This document shows positions 28,288 to 38,724 of a DNA stretch of 64,000 nt, piece by piece. The position numbers and the translations under genes were made by a program. Source of the DNA: Pomphorhynchus laevis (taxonomy: Eukaryota > Acanthocephala > Palaeacanthocephala > Echinorhynchida > Pomphorhynchidae). Position 1 is the first letter of the stretch; each line of letters starts with the position of its first letter. The notes under the pieces were generated by a model. It was given only the letters and a program-made list of their open reading frames with translations, searched no databases and had not been told where the DNA came from. The stretch spans positions 62,001-126,000 of the forward strand of contig WNNJ02001876.1 in assembly GCA_012934845.2 (NCBI GenBank), in the 5' to 3' direction.

Positions 28288-31200
28288 ATACAAAGTATAT
28301 TATTTATTATCCATCCATAAAAATTTGCCACTTAAGAGTTTAAATTTATTCTTTATATTATTGTGTTGATTTATATATTTTACTATTTTCTGCTTGATGT
28401 TATTTTTATAGTAACCTAGTTTAAAATATGTATCTATTAAATTATTTAAATGATTTTGAAGAAAGCCAATATCATTACATATTGTTGCAATTCTTAAAAT
28501 TTCATTATTTAATGTATTATATTTTATATTATATGGTATGCATAAAAGTTCATTTAAGAGTTTAAATTGTTTCTTTATAGTGCCATAGTTTAAAATATGT
28601 ATCTATTAAATTATTTAAATGATTTTGAAGAAAGCTAATATCATTACATATTGTTGCAATTCTTAAAATTTTATTATTTAATGTATTATATTTTATATTA
28701 TATATAAAATTTCCGATAATGATTTTAAATTTATTTTTAATATTATGGTTTATTTATATATTTTAAAATTTTCTGTTTAATGTTATTTTTATAGTAACCT
28801 AGTTCAAAATATGCATCTATTAAATTATTTATATGATTTTATAGAAAACCAATATCGTTACAAATAGTTGAAATTTTAAAAATTTAAATTTTAAAATTTT
28901 TTCCCTAATGATTTTAAATTTATTTTTAATATTACTGTGTTTATTTATGTGTGTTGATGGTATTTTGATAGTAACCTAGTAATATTAGGTTAGAAATATT
29001 AAAACAACTTTTACGAGATAATAAGCTAAATTATCTTTATGTAAATATAAGTTTTTATAAAAATATTATTTGTTCAATAAATAAATGATTAATTAACGAC
29101 TATGATATGCTAAGTTTTATAATAGACAGTTATTGTAATACAAAATACTATAATCGTACAATAAATGTTAATAATAACAATAGAAAATATACATTAACCA
29201 TAAACTTCATTAATAAATGTATAGATAACATAAATATAGCCGGACTTTTAAATTATTCTATAAGTAAAGAAATAATAGTGTCAGATTTAAGTAAATATAT
29301 TCCTAAAATAAGGTATAAACTCCTACCACCATTAGGACGAAAAATTTGTAATTATAATAAAGAATTAAAATTAATATGTAACGATAATATTAGAAGCATA
29401 ATGGAAACATAATGCAATTGTAAAAGTCTTAGTTTTGATAAAATAAATGAACATATGAACCCATAATCTAAAATTAATTGAAAATTGTGAATTAAGAAAG
29501 CTGCTATCAAATGGGTATAAATATAGATTAAATAATAACAACGACAAAAATAAAATTTACAATTTGTTATATAATAATTAAATGATTACTTTAGTAAGCT
29601 GATTAATAGTGAAAGCTGGAATATATGTAAGATAAAAATTTGGAAAGATTATATATTTGATAAAATTAAAAATAAAATGAAAATAACAAACAATTACAAA
29701 AGGAAAGATAAAATTAATAAAGATATGTATAAAGAACTTACTAAATTAAAGGATAACTATATAATAACAACTATTGAATAAAGCTAGTAATAACTTTGTC
29801 TTCATATGCAAAAAGCTTTATTATGATATACTAATGAAGAGAGGTTAATTCTAATGATTTAAATGTAAATCCAACATATGAACGTAGTGAGTTGAGTTTT
29901 GAAACAATTATTACAAGTCACTGTTCTATAATAGATAAAAAGGGTATAAAGGTTTAATTAGATAATAAAACTATACCTATATTATATTGGAATCCAAAAT
30001 TACGTAAAAATCCAATAAAACCTAGGTTCATATGTAGTGCGATTAAATGTACATTAAAACCCCTTTATGTTTATATGAATAAAATACTTAAAGTAATTAA
30101 AGCACACTTCAAAAAATGTTGCAAGGTAATCGAAATTAATACTGGTATAAAACACTATTTCAGTATTAATTCTACAAAAGAATTTTTAGAACAGACACAA
30201 GGAATAAATTTTCAAAATATAAATACATACGATTTTAGTACGCTTTATACAAATCTAGATTTAGTAGATATTAAAGAAGCGTTAGTAAAATTAATTAACC
30301 TTATATTCGGAAAAAGATATACATATATATGTTATAATAATTATAACGCCTATCTAACACAAATTAAACCATTAAATAAATATAAATATATAGATAAAAT
30401 TAAATTAATAGAATATTTAAATATTTTAATAAATCAAAATATCTAAAAAATGGAACACCTAAATACGGTCAGCTCAAAAATTAGCACAATTGAAAAAGGA
30501 GGTCAGTGAAGGTCATTTTTTATGATAAATTATATTTCGTTGCCAACCGGTCTGCAGCGAATCGATCAATCTATTATTATACTCTTCAGAAATCTATATG
30601 GATATAAAATGAATTATTGCGGATATCTTTATTTAGATTTTCTTCGACTTAGTAGATAATAAAGTAGATACTTGAGTAAATAATTAATCGAGAATTAACC
30701 GATTAATTAATAATCGATTTATTAATTATTAATAATTAAATGTAGAAACATTAAATTTGCGAATTATGCAACTGAAAGATTCAAGTATTTTTTAAATCGT
30801 AGAATTTTACGTTCGCCTTATTTCGAATCGTTAACAGATTAAGCACTTCAAGGCTTGTATATTTTAACCAATTCAATCAAATCTTTGTATTTGCTGCTAG
30901 TAATGCTTGATTAATCGTGATTTTATTCACATGGAATACATGAATTTTTAAATTGAATTTTTAAAATAAAATCAATTCTATATAAATATAAAAATATATT
31001 ATTTATTAGTAGAGAGAGTGAAGTAAAATATTTATTTAATCAAATTTTCAATAATCTACTGCTATTATCTTCAGGAATAAATGTTACAAAACAGTTTTAC
31101 TTTGTAAAAATATTTTGTAACATTTACTCCTGAGAATGATAAAAGTAGGCTATTGAAAATTTGATTAAATAAATATTTTACTTCACTCTCTCCACTAATA

Positions 31201-32131
31201 AATACTACAATATGAGTGAACAATCAATTTATAATATAAAAATATATGTTCCGATTTAATTTAACTCTAATAATTTTCATTCAATAAGCGAACAAATTGA
31301 TCCAGGTATCTTTATTCCTTATAAAACCAATATTAATGATAATGAAAGCATATATCTTGATATGAGCATTAAATTAACGTCAATTAAAACTACTTTTAAT
31401 TTATATCGCAAAGATGACATTTAAATTTACAAGAAACATTTTTGCATGAGCATTCATGCATATCATATAGTACAATTAAATATAATACATCAAATATTAA
31501 ATATTATTATCTTCCGTTGGTATTTCAATGGAAGATAATAGTAGCTAAATTATAGCTGACTTATTTTTAAGCTTTATAGACTATGGATTTATTCATAACT
31601 GTGTAAAAAATAAATCTAAAAATTTTATAAATATATGAAATATATGTTTGGATACATTAATGATATATATGTATTTAACTCTAATAACTTTTATTCAATA
31701 AGCGAACGAATTTATCTATAGAGACTTATCTAAATATTTTGATAAATCAAAATTTTTAAAGTAGGGGCATCTATATTTAGAAAATTAAAAGGTGTTCCAA
31801 TGGGAGGAAATTAACATCAATTAAAGCTACTTTTAACTCATATCGTAAGGATGACATATTTAAATGCATATTATATGCATACCATATAATATAAAATATA
31901 ATACATTAAATAATGAAATTTTAAGAATTGCAACAATATGTAATGATATTGGCTTTCTTCAAAAACATTTAAATAATTTAATAGATGCATATTTTAAACT
32001 AGGTTATTATAAAAATAACATCAAGCAGAAAATAGTAAAATATATAAATCAACACAATAATATAAAGAATAAATTTAAACTCTTAAGTGGCAAATTTTTA
32101 TGGATGGATAATAAATAATATACTTTGTATT
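28288..32131 (+). mobile_element. Fossil reverse-transcriptase element with inverted ends (Penelope-like RT type, uncertain)
   Basis: Parts on the plus strand are an N-terminal region (29107-29412, KYIPKIRYKLLPPLGRKIC), a region with ILYWNPKLRKNPIKPRFI (about 29975), an RT block with YDFSTLYTNLDLVDIKEAL and YICYNNYNAYL (30075-30446), a KGVPMGGN box (about 31785) and a C-terminal block (31864-32118, IPYNIKYNTLNNEILRIA). These motifs match a metazoan RT family with the FDFSTLYT signature that I associate with Penelope-like elements; the assignment is uncertain. The C-terminal 257 bp is present in inverted orientation at 28288-28545 at the left end, with two further diverged copies at 28557-28900. 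The element is broken many times and old. Confidence 0.65.
31005..31205. repeat. Imperfect inverted repeat, about 90-bp arms
   Basis: Bases about 31005-31092 and 31117-31205 are reverse complements with few differences (AGAGAGTGAAGTAAAATATT on the left arm). The spacer is about 25 bases. RNA or single-stranded DNA from here would form a long hairpin. Confidence 0.85.
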
Positions 32132-32440
32132 AGTTTATTATACTAGATAATCAAATTTCATCAGAGCAAGTACGCTATAAGCACTTGTTTGGCCCGCTGC
32201 TGTGTTGGGTAGAGGAATAGGGGCCGAAACCTGATAGCATAGCAATTCCTCCTGATGGCCTATAATTCATATTATTATACAACGTCTGTTATTTATTAGT
32301 CATTTCATAAAAATTGACTTTATGTGTATAATTATTATATTTTTATTTATTTTTATTTTTTATTCATATATTTTTATTTATTTTTATTTTTTATTCTTAT
32401 TTTATTATTATATTAAATACGTATACTCAGTTATCTGAAT
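32132..32440. repeat. Dispersed repeat at the right side of the fossil RT element
   Basis: TTGGCCCGCTGCTGTGTTGG then GGGGCCGAAACCTGATAGC and CAATTCCTCCTGATGGCCT copy 27595-27690. The unit ends with AATACGTATACTCAGTTATC at about 32415. Confidence 0.8.
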
Positions 32441-32929
32441 TAATTCTCCAGTTAAACTAGAGATTTTAAAAGAATACTTTCATTTTTATAACTTTGCTCT
32501 TCACATTCCAATTGAAGTCTGGACTTACTAGGATGGTTCTTCCAGAAGATGATTTGATTTTATCGTTAAAAACATTGGTGTACACGATGTGTGCATTGAT
32601 TTCAGTACCGAATTAGCAATGCGCCGGAAAGATAATCCTATCACGTGTATGCTCGATTGAATTATGGTTACCTACGATTATTTCTGAAACCTCACCTGGT
32701 CAGCAGTCGAATCGAAATTAAACGGATACAGATAAGCGACTTCGACTTCTATATAATTGCTATCATGCAGTGATGTAATGACTAGGTACCCCTGCTCTGT
32801 AGAACAGTACTACGTTCATGCGCAGACTCTTTCTCCTAAAGATAGTGTAAAGATCTTATAATCGTTATTTATAACAATAACACCAATGTCTATCTGTAAT
32901 TACAAATAAGTGAATACATTATATCTTTC
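32441..32929. other. No gene seen
   Basis: Moderately AT-rich sequence between the dispersed repeat and an LTR-element fossil. It may belong to the fossil's 3' part, but I cannot show this. Confidence 0.4.
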
Positions 32930-33760
32930 TACTGCTTTATGATATAAGAAGTTCATCTGTATCGCTATATAAACACGATCTTCCTCTCAAATCTATATTC
33001 GTCACAAATTGGTCATTTCTATAACGATCCGGTTTTCTCCTCTCCCGTTGTTGTCTACCTTTTGTTTCCGTCGTCCGCCCATTTGCTAGTTGCCTGCTTT
33101 CGTCTTCTGTCTGTGAATGCATATCGATATGTTTATTCTGACTTCTATTATCATTGTTCTCCATGTTATAGTATGGAAGTATTTATTTGTCATTATGTTC
33201 GATGACGTCTGTTAGTTCTTCAATATCGCTAACTTCCTTGTAGTTGTAGTGTTGTTTAGTGTTTTTTATTCTTCTTAACCGCTCTACGCTTTGTAATATG
33301 TATAAGTTATTTCTCCGTAGCTTTACCGCATTTCCCTTGACTTCCATTGCATCCCAAGGCTCATTGTTGAACCTGGTTGTAAGCTTATTTTGATTCGGCT
33401 GTTCCACTAACACGATATCCCCCACTTGAATGTCGTGTTCGTTTGCATGCCGTTGCTTGTCTGCGTTTTCCTTTATTTTCTGCTTAATGGCTGTGTTGTA
33501 CTCTTAAGTCCGTAAGTATTCGCCGTTTTCAGTTTCGGATACGTTTATCTCAGGTAATTTTGTTTTGATCTCCCGTTCAAATAACAATTTCGCTGGCGAT
33601 TTTCCAGTTGTGCAGTGTGGCGATATGCGATAGTATAAAAATAATTTGTCTAATTCTTTTCTCCAGTCTCGTCCTTCTGCCGTTGTCATTCTGGATCTTT
33701 TCCGTTATACTGACTTTGTCGTAGCAAAATGAAAATGTGCTAAAATAGCGGAATTGTAAG
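32930..33760 (-). mobile_element. LTR retrotransposon fossil (Ty3/Gypsy-like integrase C-terminus)
   Basis: Minus-strand frames read WRKELDKLFLYYRISPHCTT and GKSPAKLLFEREIKTKLPE (end of the integrase core), then MGDIVLVEQPNQNKLTTRF and LRRNNLYILQSVERLRR (chromodomain-like/GPY-type region), then a basic tail. These are typical of Ty3/Gypsy pol C-termini. No LTR was recognised. The copy is a broken remnant, with a few breaks, cut off on its 5' side near the satellite border at 33811. Confidence 0.75.
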
Positions 33761-33810
33761 TACTCTTTCAACTGACAAATTTTTTTTTGGAGAAACAAAA
33801 ACAAAATTAA

Positions 33811-36800
33811 ATCATTTGGTCGGCTTCATCAATTATCCTCGTGTGAATTCTTTAATCCTAGATGCAGCACTGTACACTACAATCAGCGTAGGTGGACCTC
33901 ATCAGCAGTGAGCCTACGCCTACATTTCGTGTTTCGGTCCTTTAATGATCTGCTGAAATTTTCCTCTGCTGCCTTTCAGTAAAAACAAACGATACAGTTT
34001 GTAAGGAAAACATTTCCACTTGTGCAAACTGTACGTTGTTTCCGTCTTTTGTAACAAAATGACGGAGATAGCACTACAGTTGCCGGAAACAACCGACAAT
34101 CTGTCTTTTGAATCTTCTTGACAGGAAACCGGAATCTGCCAGGTTAATAGAATGAATAATTGCATACACGAGCGAGTATCATCATTTGGTCGGCTTCATC
34201 AATTATCCTCGTGTGAATTCTTTAATCCTAGATGCAGCACTGTACACTACAATCAGCGTAGGTGGACCTCATCAGCAGTGAGCCTACGCCTACATTTCGT
34301 GTTTCGGTCCTTTAATGATCTGCTGAAATTTTCCTCTGCTGCCTTTCAGTAAAAACAAACGATACAGTTTGTAAGGAAAACATTTCCACTTGTGCAAACT
34401 GTACGTTGTTTCCGTCTTTTGTAACAAAATGACGGAGATAGCACTACAGTTGCCGGAAACAACCGACAATCTGTCTTTTGAATCTTCTTGACAGGAAACC
34501 GGAATCTGCCAGGTTAATAGAATGAATAATTGCATACACGAGCGAGTATCATCATTTGGTCGGCTTCATCAATTATCCTCGTGTGAATTCTTTAATCCTA
34601 GATGCAGCACTGTACACTACAATCAGCGTAGGTGGACCTCATCAGCAGTGAGCCTACGCCTACATTTCGTGTTTCGGTCCTTTAATGATCTGCTGAAATT
34701 TTCCTCTGCTGCCTTTCAGTAAAAACAAACGATACAGTTTGTAAGGAAAACATTTCCACTTGTGCAAACTGTACGTTGTTTCCGTCTTTTGTAACAAAAT
34801 GACGGAGATAGCACTACAGTTGCCGGAAACAACCGACAATCTGTCTTTTGAATCTTCTTGACAGGAAACCGGAATCTGCCAGGTTAATAGAATGAATAAT
34901 TGCATACACGAGCGAGTATCATCATTTGGTCGGCTTCATCAATTATCCTCGTGTGAATTCTTTAATCCTAGATGCAGCACTGTACACTACAATCAGCGTA
35001 GGTGGACCTCATCAGCAGTGAGCCTACGCCTACATTTCGTGTTTCGGTCCTTTAATGATCTGCTGAAATTTTCCTCTGCTGCCTTTCAGTAAAAACAAAC
35101 GATACAGTTTGTAAGGAAAACATTTCCACTTGTGCAAACTGTACGTTGTTTCCGTCTTTTGTAACAAAATGACGGAGATAGCACTACAGTTGCCGGAAAC
35201 AACCGACAATCTGTCTTTTGAATCTTCTTGACAGGAAACCGGAATCTGCCAGGTTAATAGAATGAATAATTGCATACACGAGCGAGTATCATCATTTGGT
35301 CGGCTTCATCAATTATCCTCGTGTGAATTCTTTAATCCTAGATGCAGCACTGTACACTACAATCAGCGTAGGTGGACCTCATCAGCAGTGAGCCTACGCC
35401 TACATTTCGTGTTTCGGTCCTTTAATGATCTGCTGAAATTTTCCTCTGCTGCCTTTCAGTAAAAACAAACGATACAGTTTGTAAGGAAAACATTTCCACT
35501 TGTGCAAACTGTACGTTGTTTCCGTCTTTTGTAACAAAATGACGGAGATAGCACTACAGTTGCCGGAAACAACCGACAATCTGTCTTTTGAATCTTCTTG
35601 ACAGGAAACCGGAATCTGCCAGGTTAATAGAATGAATAATTGCATACACGAGCGAGTATCATCATTTGGTCGGCTTCATCAACTATCCTCGTGTGAATTC
35701 TTTAATCCTAGATGCAGCACTGTACACTACAATCAGCGTAGGTGGACCTCATCAGCAGTGAGCCTACGCCTACATTTCGTGTTTCGGTCCTTTAATGATC
35801 TGCTGAAATTTTCCTCTGCTGCCTTTCAGTAAAAACAAACGATACAGTTTGTAAGGAAAACATTTCCACTTGTGCAAACTGTACGTTGTTTCCGTCTTTT
35901 GTAACAAAATGACGGAGATAGCACTACAGTTGCCGGAAACAACCGACAATCTGTCTTTTGAATCTTCTTGACAGGAAACCGGAATCTGCCAGGTTAATAG
36001 AATGAATAATTGCATACACGAGCGAGTATCATCATTTGGTCGGCTTCATCAATTATCCTCGTGTGAATTCTTTAATCCTAGATGCAGCACTGTACACTAC
36101 AATCAGCGTAGGTGGACCTCATCAGCAGTGAGCCTACGCCTACATTTCGTGTTTCGGTCCTTTAATGATCTGCTGAAATTTTCCTCTGCTGCCTTTCAGT
36201 AAAAACAAACGATACAGTTTGTAAGGAAAACATTTCCACTTGTGCAAACTGTACGTTGTTTCCGTCTTTTGTAACAAAATGACGGAGATAGCACTACAGT
36301 TGCCGGAAACAACCGACAATCTGTCTTTTGAATCTTCTTGACAGGAAACCGGAATCTGCCAGGTTAATAGAATGAATAATTGCATACACGAGCGAGTATC
36401 ATCATTTGGTCGGCTTCATCAATTATCCTCGTGTGAATTCTTTAATCCTAGATGCAGCACTGTACACTACAATCAGCGTAGGTGGACCTCATCAGCAGTG
36501 AGCCTACGCCTACATTTCGTGTTTCGGTCCTTTAATGATCTGCTGAAATTTTCCTCTGCTGCCTTTCAGTAAAAACAAACGATACAGTTTGTAAGGAAAA
36601 CATTTCCACTTGTGCAAACTGTACGTTGTTTCCGTCTTTTGTAACAAAATGACGGAGATAGCACTACAGTTGCCGGAAACAACCGACAATCTGTCTTTTG
36701 AATCTTCTTGACAGGAAACCGGAATCTGCCAGGTTAATAGAATGAATAATTGCATACACGAGCGAGTATCATCATTTGGTCGGCTTCATCAATTATCCTC

Positions 36801-38660
36801 GTGTGAATTCTTTAATCCTAGATGCAGCACTGTACACTACAATCAGCGTAGGTGGACCTCATCAGCAGTGAGCCTACGCCTACATTTCGTGTTTCGGTCC
36901 TTTAATGATCTGCTGAAATTTTCCTCTGCTGCCTTTCAGTAAAAACAAACGATACAGTTTGTAAGGAAAACATTTCCACTTGTGCAAACTGTACGTTGTT
37001 TCCGTCTTTTGTAACAAAATGACGGAGATAGCACTACAGTTGCCGGAAACAACCGACAATCTGTCTTTTGAATCTTCTTGACAGGAAACCGGAATCTGCC
37101 AGGTTAATAGAATGAATAATTGCATACACGAGCGAGTATCATCATTTGGTCGGCTTCATCAATTATCCTCGTGTGAATTCTTTAATCCTAGATGCAGCAC
37201 TGTACACTACAATCAGCGTAGGTGGACCTCATCAGCAGTGAGCCTACGCCTACATTTCGTGTTTCGGTCCTTTAATGATCTGCTGAAATTTTCCTCTGCT
37301 GCCTTTCAGTAAAAACAAACGATACAGTTTGTAAGGAAAACATTTCCACTTGTGCAAACTGTACGTTGTTTCCGTCTTTTGTAACAAAATGACGGAGATA
37401 GCACTACAGTTGCCGGAAACAACCGACAATCTGTCTTTTGAATCTTCTTGACAGGAAACCGGAATCTGCCAGGTTAATAGAATGAATAATTGCATACACG
37501 AGCGAGTATCATCATTTGGTCGGCTTCATCAATTATCCTCGTGTGAAGTCTTTAATCCTAGATGCAGCACTGTACACTACAATCAGCGTAGGTGGACCTC
37601 ATCAGCAGTGAGCCTACGCCTACATTTCGTGTTTCGGTCCTTTAATGATCTGCTGAAATTTTCCTCTGCTGCCTTTCAGTAAAAACAAACGATACAGTTT
37701 GTAAGGAAAACATTTCCACTTGTGCAAACTGTACGTTGTTTCCGTCTTTTGTAACAAAAGACGGAGATAGCACTACAGTTGCCGGAAACAACCGACAATC
37801 TGTCTTTTGAATCTTCTTGACAGGAAACCGGAATCTGCCAGGTTAATAGAATGAATAATTGCATACACGAGCGAGTATCATCATTTGGTCGGCTTCATCA
37901 ATTATCCTCGTGTGAATTCTTTAATCCTAGATGCAGCACTGTACACTACAATCAGCGTAGGTGGACCTCATCAGCAGTGAGCCTACGCCTACATTTCGTG
38001 TTTCGGTCCTTTAATGATCTGCTGAAATTTTCCTCTGCTGCCTTTCTGTAAAAACAAACGATACAGTTTGTAAGGAAAACATTTCCACTTGTGCAAACTG
38101 TACGTTGTTTCCGTCTTTTGTAACAAAATGACGGAGATAGCACTACAGTTGCCGGAAACAACCGACAATCTGTCTTTTGAATCTTCTTGACAGGAAACCG
38201 GAATCTGCCAGGTTAATAGAATGAATAATTGCATACACGAGCGAGTATCATCATTTGGTCGGCTTCATCAATTATCCTCGTGTGAATTCTTTAATCCTAG
38301 ATGCAGCACTGTACACTACAATCAGCGTAGGTGGACCTCATCAGCAGTGAGCCTACGCCTACATTTCGTGTTTCGGTCCTTTAATGATCTGCTGAAATTT
38401 TCCTCTGCTGCCTTTCTGTAAAAACAAACGATACAGTTTGTAAGGAAACATTTCCACTTGTGCAAACTGTACGTTGTTTCCGTCTTTTGTAACAAAAAGA
38501 CGGAGATAGCACTACAGTTGCCGGAAACAGCCGACAATCTGTTTTTGAATTTTCTTGACAGGAACCGGAATCTGCCAGGTTAATAGAATGAATAATTGCA
38601 TACACGAGCGAGTATCATCATTTGGTCGGCTTCATCAATTATCCTCGTGTAAATTCTTTA
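33811..38660 (-). repeat. Left arm of the 370-bp satellite array, about 13 units
   Basis: Units repeat every 370 bases from 33811. The outer ten are almost identical, while the three next to the inversion point (37680-38660) carry extra substitutions and one-base deletions. Because 370 is not a multiple of three, repeated short ORFs in both directions are chance frames. In this arm the ribozyme-like strand is the minus strand, with motif copies at 33862-33925 and every 370 bases after. The left border follows ACAAAATTAAAT (33801-33812). Confidence 0.97.
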
Positions 38661-38724
38661 ATGTAGGCGTAGGCTCACTGCTGATGAGGTCCACCTACGC
38701 TGATTGTAGTGTACAGTGCTGCAT
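38661..38724 (+). ncRNA. Hammerhead-ribozyme-like motif (one of about 24 copies)
   Basis: Helix I: CACTG (38676-38680) pairs with CAGTG (38714-38718), and beyond a 9-base bulge on the 5' side ATGTAG (38661-38666) pairs with CTGCAT (38719-38724). The conserved core CTGATGA is at 38681-38687. Helix II GGT-CC-ACC spans 38688-38695. Helix III ACGCT (38697-38701) pairs with AGTGT (38708-38712). The cleavage-like triplet GTA precedes CAGTG. This register is that of a type I hammerhead. The second core strand (GAA, normally between helices II and III) is replaced by a single T, so the motif is either a decayed or a variant ribozyme. Copies recur every 370 bases, on the minus strand in the left arm (13 copies) and the plus strand in the right arm (11 copies). 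Confidence 0.5.
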
